A stretch of 64,000 bases of DNA. Origin: Bradyrhizobium sp. SK17. Its GTDB lineage: Bacteria; Pseudomonadota; Alphaproteobacteria; Rhizobiales; Xanthobacteraceae. Where the stretch lies: NCBI RefSeq assembly GCF_002831585.1, contig NZ_CP025113.1, positions 3,301,001 to 3,365,000 of the forward strand. Reading direction: 5' to 3'. Shown piece by piece: positions 37,361 to 44,142 of this stretch. The notes below the pieces were generated by a model. It was given only the letters and a program-made list of their open reading frames with translations, did no database searches and was not told where the DNA came from. The stretch's first letter is position 1; every line of letters begins with the position of its first letter. The position numbers and the translations under genes were made by a program.

Positions 37361-37448
37361 CTAAAGGACATCTCGGAAGTGTCCTCCAGCAAATAACGAA
37401 GCAAACACCGATGCTTCGTTTCAGAAGGACAGTTGACGGCTGACCTAA
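37361..37448. repeat. Right end of the recombinase element
   Basis: Three boxes, AGGACA (37365-37370), TGTCCT (37380-37385) and AGGACA (37426-37431), alternate in orientation. AACGAAGCA/TGCTTCGTT forms a perfect 9-base inverted repeat (about 37395-37420). The end is TGACCTAA (37441-37448). The same box types occur at the left end with different spacing. Confidence 0.75.
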
Positions 37449-37727
37449 AACGGCTATACCGGCTCGATCAAGACCCTGACGCTGAACATCAAGGCCAAGT
37501 TCACGGCATCCGAAAAGGACAACGACAAGGCTCCCGACTACCGCATCTTCGCAGGCTCAACCGAGTTCGGCGCCGCCTGGAAGAAGACCGTCCGCGACAG
37601 CGACCGCGAATATCTCTCGGTCAAGCTCGACGATCCGAGCTTCCCGGCTCCGATCTACGCCTCGCTGGTCAAGGTCGAAGGTGAGGAGGGTTTCAGCCTG
37701 ATCTGGTCGCGCCGCAACGGCGATTAA
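37449..37727 (+). pseudogene. DUF736 gene, 3' part
   Basis: It begins with the second AACGGC copy, then continues codon by codon from the 5' part: [21 protein letters not shown] to [12 protein letters not shown] and TAA at 37725. With the 13 codons at 30847-30885 it reconstitutes a 103-residue DUF736 protein without any frameshift or stop. The insertion therefore looks recent relative to sequence decay. There is no start codon or RBS of its own. Confidence 0.9.
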
Positions 37728-37743
37728 GCTCGACGGATCATCG

Positions 37744-37773
37744 GCCCCGCCTCTTCGTAGGCGGGGCTTTTTT
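37744..37773 (+). terminator. Rho-independent terminator after the DUF736 gene
   Basis: GCCCCGCC (37744-37751) pairs with GGCGGGGC (37760-37767) around an eight-base loop, directly followed by six T. It lies 17 bases after the stop of the interrupted DUF736 gene. Confidence 0.93.
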
Positions 37774-38569
37774 GCGTTCTTGCGCCGCTTTGAACGGAGC
37801 AGTGGAGCATTATTGTGCTCAAAGGAAGGGCCTCGCCACCTGCAAAAATGCGATCGATCCGAGGGATTTTGACGCAGTATTTTTTGAGCTGATCGCTCGT
37901 AGTTCGAGTCGGATCGAGCTCGGATTTTCGATGTCTGGGGATGAAGTTGCGACGTTCTCACGAAGAGAAATTGCGTTTCCGCGATCGCTTTCATAGCTCG
38001 AATTGCCCTTCGTTTTTCCAGCGAAGGGCTCGCCGCTATGCCGCTCCGGGAGCATTGTCACGGCAGAGAGAGGAAGCTTGAGCGAACTGAACGTGAAGAA
38101 TAGGAGAGCGCAAGATAAAAGCACTAGCGCCTAAGGGTCGCTAAGTGATTGTCTGCACATCCAAGACTTGTCGCTAGTCGCGCGCAAGGTGTCGCTACGA
38201 TGCGGTAAGCCCTTTGACTTGCTGACGATGCACGTCGGTATCAGATCTCAACTGCTTCTAGTTGCCTTGAGTGCAGCGGACTGAGCAACGAGATCTGTCG
38301 AAGAGTTTCTTACGGTCTTTGTATCGAGTACGAAGCCATGCTGCGGTTTCGTGAACCGCAACGCACCTCGGCCATTCTGTTAGGCGGTCTTGTAAAAGCC
38401 TCAAACGAGCCACGCGCGGCCTTGCGTCGACGTTCCGCGGTGGTCCATGGCGTGGGCTTCGGAGGTGCGCGTCACGCGAGCATGTTACCGCGCCCAGGCG
38501 GCCAAGCACGCCGGCCGCAACCGAGTGCTCTCCGAAACCAAATCTCAAGGATGAGACGATCGTCGCGGC
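37774..38569. other. Intergenic region without recognisable genes
   Basis: About 800 bases. Several short open frames overlap on both strands, none with a recognisable domain, RBS or consistent coding character. It lies between the plasmid-like module and the aroA relic, so it may be decayed DNA. Confidence 0.45.
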
Positions 38570-39377
38570 TTAGGCAGCCCGCGTTTCCACGCCGAGCGAG
38601 CGCAGCGCAGCCCAATAGCCGGGATAGGTCTTGCCCACGCACTCGGGGTCCAGAATGACGATCCCGCCGATCCTGAGCGCCGCGAGCGCAAAGCTCATGG
38701 CGATGCGGTGGTCTTCGTAGGTCTCGATGTGCGTCGGCAGAGTCTGGCCGGCGAGCTTGGGATCGGAGGCGACGGTCAGGTCGTCGCCCTCTTCATAGCC
38801 GAGGCCGGGCCGGATGCGCGATAGCTCGGTCGCGAGCGCGCTGACGCGGTCGCACTCCTTTGCTCGCAGATTGGCGATCCCGGTGAAGCGCACCGGCGCG
38901 GCCGGAGCCGAAATGCCCGCGACCTTCGACCATCACCGGCGGGCAGCCGGTGGGAGCGCTGGCGGCAATGCCGAGGGAGTGCATCGCGGTCACCAGCGGC
39001 CCGATGGGGCGCTTGCGCATCACCTCGTCGCCGTCGACCGTTACCGTCCCGTCGCAGAGTGCCACCGCCGCCGTGAGAAAGCGGGTGGCCGTTCCGGCGT
39101 TGCCCAAGAACAGCGGCTCGTCCTGCGCCTTCAGGGCCCGCGCGCTGGTGACGACGAAACTGGTTTCGTCCGGCTCGTCGACCAACACCATTTGCTGGAG
39201 CGCCGCCGCCATCAGGGATGTGTCTTTGGACTTGAGGGTGCCGGTGAGACGGCTTGTGCCGCGGGCGAGGGCCGCCAGCAGCAATGCCCGATTGGTGATC
39301 GACTTGCTGCCGGGCGGCGTGACCCGCCCAATGAGTAGGTGCGTGGGCGGTGTGATGGCGAGCGAGGGCGAGGACAT
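38570..39377 (-). pseudogene. aroA: 5-enolpyruvylshikimate-3-phosphate synthase relic (internal deletion and frameshift)
   Basis: The N-terminal part (from MSSPSLAITPPTHLL at 39377) has the EPSPS motifs PPGSKSITNRALLLAALA, LGNAGTATRFLTAAVAL and DEVMRKRPIGPLV, up to VEGRGHFGSG. At about 38902-38905 it joins, in another frame, the C-terminal segment RFTGIANLRAKECDRVSALATEL through DHRIAMSFALAALR to the end. Compared with the ~430-residue family, about 165 central residues are missing. It cannot make a working enzyme, and the functional aroA must be elsewhere. The sequence type differs from the glyphosate-tolerant class that I would expect for the housekeeping gene. Confidence 0.88.
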
Positions 39378-39451
39378 GGGAGCGCCAGCGGCATACGATT
39401 GTCGCCAGCGCAAGCAGTCGTCTCCCTCCTCCTCGCGGGAAGGGATCAACG

Positions 39452-39568
39452 GTGGGCACCGGTGACTTCAACAGCGACGGCTACAACGACATTCGTTTGA
39501 CGCAACGCCGCTGGCACCCCCAGGGGATCGACAACTTAAATGCCGATGGCAGATTAGACGTCGTCTAG
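39452..39568 (+). pseudogene. Fragment of an FG-GAP/VCBS-repeat secreted protein
   Basis: The frame reads GTGDFNSDGYNDIRL, then about 15 altered residues, then LNADGRLDVV and a stop. The paired DFNxDGxxDI and NADGxxD calcium-binding loops are the hallmark of FG-GAP/VCBS repeats found in large type-I-secreted proteins of Bradyrhizobium. No start or longer frame exists, so this is a relic next to the aroA relic. Confidence 0.65.
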
Positions 39569-39906
39569 CGCAGCATCGACGGCATGACGGTTGGGAGATG
39601 AAGGGTGGCACTAAGCTCGCCATAAGCAGCCCGGAAGCGTTGCAACGTTAGCGCACAAAAAACAAAGTCCGCGTCAAGATCGTTCCGGCGTTCACAGCGT
39701 GCACGCCACGACCGTCTCGGCCTTGCGTTACTGCCGGACCCGCCGCCGCTCCGCCGCTCCCCAGCGAGGAGTAGGAAGGTGGCGAATACGGCGACCGCGC
39801 TGTCGCGGTGGCCGTAGCGGCCACAGCATGCAGCGCGACCCGCTCCGGCTTCATCCCCGCGGGCTGTGGCTCCGCTTCCACCATTCTAAGGGATTCGGCG
39901 GATGAC
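39569..39906. other. Intergenic region, no gene seen
   Basis: About 340 bases between the FG-GAP remnant and the next gene. It holds a GC-rich stretch with short CGC/GCG palindromes (39760-39840). No recognisable coding sequence, RNA or repeat. Confidence 0.4.
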
Positions 39907-40407
39907 CTAATCCGATCCATGCTTAATGACCTCGTGCAGAAGAGCTACGGAACGCTCAAGCCGTTCTAATAACGATCCCAAATCCGCCGCGCTAATCCCC
40001 TCCAGCCTCAAATTTTCGACTGAGAATGACTGGGCAATGAGTTGGTCTATTGGCTCGGCTTTGGACGTCAGGTCCGCGACACCGCTGAGGGTAGATCGAA
40101 TATATCCGTCCGGCGTAATCGTTGTCGCAAGCGCCAGATTGGCCACGATCGCCGTCTCAGCGATCGCCGCCGGAAGTTCTACATTGCAAAGAATGCTTCC
40201 TGTTGCGCGAATGCGGTAGCCCGCGCGGTAAGTCGAAGGGCCCAAGGGGCCCGCCTCGCCGAGTTCCCAAAACGCTTCCACCTTATCAGTGGTTGGACAC
40301 TCGGGGGCTGAACTGTCATGGCGGAACGCAGTGTCGCGGGTGGCCAAGTTTCTATCCCTTGGAACGTGCATTTCGATAACGCTATCGATGTAGACGATAG
40401 TCAACAT
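39907..40407 (-). CDS. Hypothetical protein divergent from an XRE regulator
   Basis: 166 residues if it starts at the ATG at 40407 (MLTIVYIDSVIEMHVPRDRN); the frame is open to 40521, with another ATG at 40473. No strong RBS settles the choice. The middle is beta-rich (YRAGYRIRATGSILCNVELP, IVANLALATTITPDGY). The end is a leucine-rich helix (LGSLLERLERSVALLHEVI). I recognise no family. Head-to-head placement with a small XRE regulator suggests a regulated pair or a toxin/antitoxin-like module, which is only an inference. Confidence 0.55.
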   Translation of the reverse strand: MLTIVYIDSVIEMHVPRDRNLATRDTAFRHDSSAPECPTTDKVEAFWELGEAGPLGPSTYRAGYRIRATGSILCNVELPAAIAETAIVANLALATTITPDGYIRSTLSGVADLTSKAEPIDQLIAQSFSVENLRLEGISAADLGSLLERLERSVALLHEVIKHGSD

Positions 40408-40471
40408 TTGTGGCTGAAAATGGGACTCAGAGTCCGTGGATCGATAGTCTGCTGCGACGTTCTTTGGGCCC

Positions 40472-40723
40472 ATGACGCCCGGGAAGAACGATTTTGGAAT
40501 AATTGGGGTGGTGGCCGACAACGTTAGGGCGCTTCGGAAGGCGGCTGAGCTCTCGCAGGAGGAGTTAGCCCATGAGGCGGGGGTGGATCGGACCTACATT
40601 AGTCAGGTCGAACGCCGCCAAAGAAACGTGACAATCGTGGTCCTGGCGAAAATCGCAACAGCACTGAACGTGACCCCGGACAAGCTGCTGATCGTACCCT
40701 CATCTCGGCGAAGAGGTCCCTAA
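40472..40723 (+). CDS. XRE-family (HTH_3) regulator
   Basis: 83 residues. A single helix-turn-helix of the Cro/CI type spans VRALRKAAELSQEELAHEAGVDRTYISQVERRQRNVTIVVLAKIATALNV. The start at 40472 (MTPGKND) is not certain: a GTG at about 40508 (VVADNVRALR) would give a 71-residue protein starting closer to the domain. It probably represses itself and the divergent gene. Orphan XRE genes like this are common on rhizobial islands. Confidence 0.82.
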   Translation: MTPGKNDFGIIGVVADNVRALRKAAELSQEELAHEAGVDRTYISQVERRQRNVTIVVLAKIATALNVTPDKLLIVPSSRRRGP

Positions 40724-40770
40724 TCTAGCAATAATTTGCATTTGCCCGGGACGCATGACCACTACAGGAC

Positions 40771-40826
40771 AGCTCGTCAGGCTCATAACCTGAAGGTCAT
40801 AGGTTCAAATCCTATTCCGGCAACCA
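40771..40826 (+). pseudogene. 3' fragment of an initiator-type tRNA-Met gene
   Basis: The anticodon arm TCAGG-CTCATAA-CCTGA (anticodon CAT), variable loop, T arm ATAGG-TTCAAAT-CCTAT and TCCGGCA-A-CCA are intact. The preceding AGCTCGTC matches the D-arm 3' strand of bacterial initiator tRNA. Upstream the D-arm 5' strand is absent, and a full acceptor/D-stem cannot be formed (84 bases to the nearest partial TGCCCGG match, against 77 normal). Such 3' tRNA fragments are left at the end of islands integrated into tRNA genes. It is of a different tRNA type from the tRNA-Gln at 25525. Confidence 0.75.
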
Positions 40827-41111
40827 TTCCCTACGCTATAGCGGCCAGCGGTATTCAAAACCACGATTTCTTACGACGAAGTACTACGATGAACAGCGGT
40901 TAAATACTCGCCTGCCGAAGTCGATCGGAAGCGCGATGGGTCATCAATCGTGCGACGGAACGTTAGGCCGTTGCGACGCCTGACCCCACGTCATAGTGCC
41001 CATCTCACTATGAAATTGAAAGACGAAGGTTGCTTCAGCCGAGGTGACGGAGACCTCGACGTTAGGCATCGAATGGAAGCGATTTAGCGGAGAATTTTTA
41101 TTGCTCCCAAG

Positions 41112-41795
41112 CTAAGCTGTAGCACTTTTCTGTTCCAAATAGGCTTTGAGCATTCTGCGCGCGTCAGCGCTACGTTTCGCGCGCCAAGCAGGATCCTTCA
41201 AGTCGAAATCAAATTCGTTCGAAAGCGTGTGGACGTTGGCTAGGTGGAACTGGCTCAGTGCCGCGATCATGACGTAAAGCCGCAAGGGATCGATGTCTGT
41301 AGCAAGTCGGCCCTCAGCGACGCCCCGGATGAGCAGACGTTTCGTCATAGAGAGCACCGGCGAGGACATCTCGTGGATGCGAGGCGACTTCTTCATGTAG
41401 CGCGCCTTCATGAGATTTTCGGCACGCAGCAGACTTACTAGGTCGAGGTTGCGTTCGAAGTGCCCGTTCATGAAATCGAACAGTTTTAAAAGGCCCTCCA
41501 GCGGATCGAGATGCTCGACGTCGAGCGTGAGTTCCTCGGTGCGCAATGCGCCGAGCGCGCTCTCCAGCGTCGCCACATAGAGCTCGGACTTGCTGCCGAA
41601 CTGCTCGTAGATCATCCGCGGGTTGGTATTGGCCTTCTTGACGATACGGGTGATGCGGCCGCCGGCATAGCCGTGCGTCGCGAACTCTGCGGTCGCCGCG
41701 CGCAGGATCTCGGCACGATTTTGCTCGGCCGAGCGGCGCGGACGCCGTCGCGGCTTGTCGTCGACATCAGTGAGCGCTGGCAGGCGGGCGGTCAT
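41112..41795 (-). CDS. TetR-family transcriptional regulator
   Basis: 227 residues from the ATG at 41795, whose ATGA overlaps the stop of the amidase gene. The TetR HTH is NRAEILRAATAEFATHGYAGGRITRIVKKANTNPRMIYEQFGSKSELYVATLE at about residues 25-78. The helical effector domain resembles RutR-type regulators (LDPLEGLLKLFDFMNGHFE...). It is last in the minus-strand operon with the amidase and the hydrolase, so it likely controls this locus in response to a substrate-related ligand. Confidence 0.92.
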   Translation of the reverse strand: MTARLPALTDVDDKPRRRPRRSAEQNRAEILRAATAEFATHGYAGGRITRIVKKANTNPRMIYEQFGSKSELYVATLESALGALRTEELTLDVEHLDPLEGLLKLFDFMNGHFERNLDLVSLLRAENLMKARYMKKSPRIHEMSSPVLSMTKRLLIRGVAEGRLATDIDPLRLYVMIAALSQFHLANVHTLSNEFDFDLKDPAWRAKRSADARRMLKAYLEQKSATA

Positions 41796-42982
41796 GTCGG
41801 GTTCTTGTTGCTCAAGAGGGAGGCCCACGGAGTAGCGAGGTCGAGCAGCGCGCGGTCGCAATTCGCGCCGGCCACGATTGATAGACCAACGGGACAGTCG
41901 TCGACCTGTGCGGCTGGCAGCGTCAGCTGCGGCAAGCCGCCGTGGCCCGCAATCGCCGTCAGTGTCAGAGCACGCAGATAGAATGCGCCGATTTCTTCGC
42001 CGGAGGCGTCTTTGCGCAGCGCAATGCAAGGTGCAGTCGGGATGATGAGGCCGATGCCGTTGGCGAGCTCTGTACAAACGCGCGCCGCGAAGGCCGCGCG
42101 GCGCGGGTTGAAGCGCGCGACGTCGGCTTCGGTAATGGTCGCCGCATCGGCAAACCGTGGCGCCATCGCCGGACCGAATGCCGGCTTGGTCGCGGCGATC
42201 CAGGGACCGAGTTCGTGCCAGATCTCGGCACCTTGCAGCACGCGATAGCATTCGAGCCATTCGCTCTCCTCGCCGTTGAATAGCGAGATCTCGCTTTCGA
42301 CGCCAAGGTCCGCGCAGACGCGGCTCAGCGATGCCGCGACATCGGGACCGGCCAGCGCGAACGTATCCCGGACCAGAACGAGCTTGCGGATCGGGGAGGG
42401 CGCGACCCGCGGCAACAGCACGTCGCCGACAGCGGAAAGCGTCGCCATGTCGCGCGCGAACCAGCCAACCGTGTCATAGGACGGCGCGAACGGGATCACG
42501 CCGGTGAGCGGGATCGCATCATGGGTCGGACGGAAGCCGTACAGGCCGCAAAAGCTTGCGGGCACGCGCACCGATCCGCCGGTGTCGGTGCCGAGCGCGA
42601 AATCGACCATGCCTGCGGCCAACGCCGACGCCGAGCCTGAGGAGGAACCGCCGGGAATCCGATCCGGGCAGGCCGTATTCAATGGCGTGCCGTAGTGTGC
42701 ATTCACGCCCTCGAGGCTGAAGGCGAGCTCGTCGGTGATGGTCTTGCCCGATAGCGCCGCACCCGCAGCCAGCAAACGCTCGACCACCGGGGCCGATTGC
42801 GTTGCGGGCTTATGCGTCCTCAGCCAATCGGGGTTGCCGCCTCCGGTGACATGGCCGGCGACATCGATCAGGTCCTTCACGGCGAAGCTCAAACCGCTCA
42901 GCCTGCCTTCGGCGGTCGGCGGCAGCATCGCACGCGGCCCGGGCACGAATGCGCCGGTCCCGCTCTGGTCGTTCTCTCGCAT
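41792..42982 (-). CDS. Amidase-signature-family hydrolase
   Basis: 396 residues from the ATG at 42982 (MRENDQSGTG); a GTG at 43000 overlapping the upstream stop is an alternative. The Ser-cisSer-Lys triad is visible: Lys in LSFAVKDLIDVAG near 40, and the Ser pair in GGSSSGSASALAAGMVDFALGTDTGGSVRVPASFCGLYG near 120-150. It hydrolyses a C-N amide bond, as AtzF/AtzE and related N-heterocycle-degradation enzymes do. It sits between a TetR regulator and an isochorismatase-type hydrolase, in a nitrogen-scavenging context. Confidence 0.9.
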   Translation of the reverse strand: MRENDQSGTGAFVPGPRAMLPPTAEGRLSGLSFAVKDLIDVAGHVTGGGNPDWLRTHKPATQSAPVVERLLAAGAALSGKTITDELAFSLEGVNAHYGTPLNTACPDRIPGGSSSGSASALAAGMVDFALGTDTGGSVRVPASFCGLYGFRPTHDAIPLTGVIPFAPSYDTVGWFARDMATLSAVGDVLLPRVAPSPIRKLVLVRDTFALAGPDVAASLSRVCADLGVESEISLFNGEESEWLECYRVLQGAEIWHELGPWIAATKPAFGPAMAPRFADAATITEADVARFNPRRAAFAARVCTELANGIGLIIPTAPCIALRKDASGEEIGAFYLRALTLTAIAGHGGLPQLTLPAAQVDDCPVGLSIVAGANCDRALLDLATPWASLLSNKNPT

Positions 42983-42996
42983 CGTATCGCTTGACG

Positions 42997-43803
42997 TCAC
43001 CCGGCGCGCTTGCCGAGGGCTGCGATGATCGCGTTTGAATCCGTGACGAAGCCGAAGCACTTCTTGACGTTCCAGACCGTGGCTTCGGTGCAGAAATCCG
43101 GTGACGACGTCGCGCAGCAATCTTCCACGAGCAGGCAGCCATAACCGAGGAAATTGGCGTCGGTCAGCGAGTGCAGCACGCATTGATCGGTGTTGACGCC
43201 GGTGAACAGGATCGACTTGACGCCGAGATTGCGCAGGATGCTGTCGAGCGGCGTGTCCCAGAAACCGCTGATGCGATACTTGTCGACCTTGATGTCGTCC
43301 TTCTCCTGCGGCAGTTCGTGGACGATCGCGGCGGCCCAGGAGTCCTTTTCCAGTACGCGCGCGCCGCTGCCGGGCAGGGGATCGCCGAGGCCGGTGCCGG
43401 TGCCCTTCGGCTTGTAGAGATGGATCTGGTTCGGCGGCATGTTGGCGAGATCCGGCCGGTTGCCCCAGTTTACCCAGATCACGGGCACGCCAGCCTTGCG
43501 CAGCGCCGGCAATAGTTTCTGCAGAGGCTCGATCGGCTTGCGGTCGGGACGATAGTCGCCGCCGATATGATCGACCCAGCCGTCCTTGGTGCAGAAATCA
43601 TTCTGCATGTCGATGACGATGATCGCGGTGCGCAACAGATCGACCGTGACGTTCTGCGGCGCGCTAGCGATGGTGACCGGCACCGGCGTCGGTTGCGGCA
43701 TCGCCATGTTGACCTCGGTCTCGGTCGCATACCAGGCGAATTGCCGCCCGAGCCCGAGCTGACCCCCGGCATCCGACGCGACGCGCTGTTCACTCGCTTT
43801 CAT
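42997..43803 (-). CDS. Isochorismatase-family cysteine hydrolase (BiuH/RutB-like)
   Basis: 268 residues from the ATG at 43803, after AGGAGGACATC. The catalytic Asp-Lys-Cys triad is present: IIVIDMQNDFC, DKYRISGFWDTPLDSIL and LFTGVNTDQCVLHSL. Length and motifs fit the group of amidohydrolases acting on biuret, ureidoacrylate and similar small N-carbonyl compounds; the exact substrate is not readable. It is first of a minus-strand operon with the amidase and TetR genes, 98 bases downstream of a sigma-54-type promoter sequence. Confidence 0.88.
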   Translation of the reverse strand: MKASEQRVASDAGGQLGLGRQFAWYATETEVNMAMPQPTPVPVTIASAPQNVTVDLLRTAIIVIDMQNDFCTKDGWVDHIGGDYRPDRKPIEPLQKLLPALRKAGVPVIWVNWGNRPDLANMPPNQIHLYKPKGTGTGLGDPLPGSGARVLEKDSWAAAIVHELPQEKDDIKVDKYRISGFWDTPLDSILRNLGVKSILFTGVNTDQCVLHSLTDANFLGYGCLLVEDCCATSSPDFCTEATVWNVKKCFGFVTDSNAIIAALGKRAG

Positions 43804-43900
43804 GATGTCCTCCTGTCGTCGCCGGTCACGGCGCGGATTTGATTGCGATGCGTGTTGCAACCTTTGCTGCGACGCGTGCGTCGGCGTCACCACTCGCGAT

Positions 43901-43916
43901 TGCAAGTTCGCTGCCA
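43901..43916 (-). promoter_or_regulatory. Sigma-54-type promoter for the hydrolase/amidase operon
   Basis: Reads TGGCAGCGAACTTGCA on the minus strand: a -24 GG and a -12 GC in the correct TGGCA(C/G)-N5-TTGCA spacing. It lies about 98 bases before the hydrolase ATG, leaving a leader of roughly 85 bases. Confidence 0.65.
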
Positions 43917-44079
43917 ACGTTAATTCGCAAGGAAATTCAACGCGCGTGCGAGGCCACTGGCTACGTCTTGCCCATGAATCCGACAACTGCCCGCGAGGTG
44001 TGGATAAAAAGTAAGCATTTGTTTGTTTTGGCTTGTCTTTGAAATCGAAATCAATTGAAAAATCAATAAGATGACATGC

Positions 44080-44095
44080 TGGCACGGCCCTTGCT
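44080..44095 (+). promoter_or_regulatory. Sigma-54-type promoter for the BMP ABC-importer operon
   Basis: TGGCACGGCCCTTGCT matches the consensus TGGCAC-N5-TTGCW exactly. It ends 47 bases before the ATG at 44143, giving a leader of about 37 bases. Sigma-54 control usually signals nitrogen-limitation regulation by NtrC or a dedicated activator. Confidence 0.82.
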
Positions 44096-44142
44096 GCTGA
44101 GAATCCGCTGGACGAATTTCAACTCAGTATGAGGGGTTTTTG

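Larger units (their letters stand above)
30886..37448 (+). mobile_element. Three-recombinase (RIT/Tn554-like) element carrying a DUF736 gene
   Basis: 6,563 bases bounded by exact 8-base inverted repeats TTAGGTCA (30886-30893) and TGACCTAA (37441-37448), with AACGGC on both flanks, inside a DUF736 reading frame that is restored when the element is removed. Contents in order, all on the plus strand: recombinases of 386, 608 and 628 residues with overlapping or adjacent ends, a 158-residue HTH/coiled-coil protein, and an intact 98-residue DUF736 gene with its own leader. One TnpA-like plus TnpB-like recombinases plus a TnpC-like small protein, with cargo downstream, recalls Tn554. Three recombinases in a row recall the RIT elements. 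Confidence 0.88.
25600..40826. other. Mosaic mobile region between tRNA-Gln and the tRNA-Met fragment
   Basis: Defined by an integrase at a tRNA 3' end on the left and a truncated tRNA 3' end on the right. Between them are plasmid/ICE-type genes (ParB-like, DUF736), a nested recombinase element, relics of aroA and of an FG-GAP protein, and an XRE regulator. The two boundary tRNAs are different, and I did not find a copy of the tRNA-Gln 3' end on the right side. It is therefore probably the product of more than one integration event and not one intact island. Confidence 0.6.
43804..44142. promoter_or_regulatory. Divergent control region of the hydrolase and ABC-importer operons
   Basis: 339 bases with no gene. 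Two sigma-54-type promoters face outward (listed separately). The DNA from 43985 to 44075 is unusually A/T-rich for this genome (AAAAAGTAAGC, TTTGTTTGTTTTGG, AATCAATTGAAAAATCAATAAG), as expected for a bendable region between an enhancer-bound activator and its promoters. I see no perfect NtrC palindrome. Confidence 0.65.

Noticed and set aside
37015..37448. Idea that the second DUF736 gene is simply the tandem neighbour of the first, outside the recombinase element
   Set aside because: The terminal inverted repeat and second AACGGC lie downstream of it, and the first gene resumes in frame only after that point, so the second gene is inside the insertion.
30886..37448. Classical DDE insertion sequence
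   Set aside because: No DDE transposase is encoded; all three large proteins carry tyrosine-recombinase motifs.
38258..38658. Overlapping 96- and 106-codon frames before the aroA relic
   Set aside because: On opposite strands, both Arg-rich without family similarity; neither could be preferred as a gene.
40743..40826. Complete tRNA-Met gene
   Set aside because: The 3' half is perfect but no D-arm 5' strand or proper acceptor 5' strand is present, and the length from the best acceptor candidate is 84 and not 77 bases.
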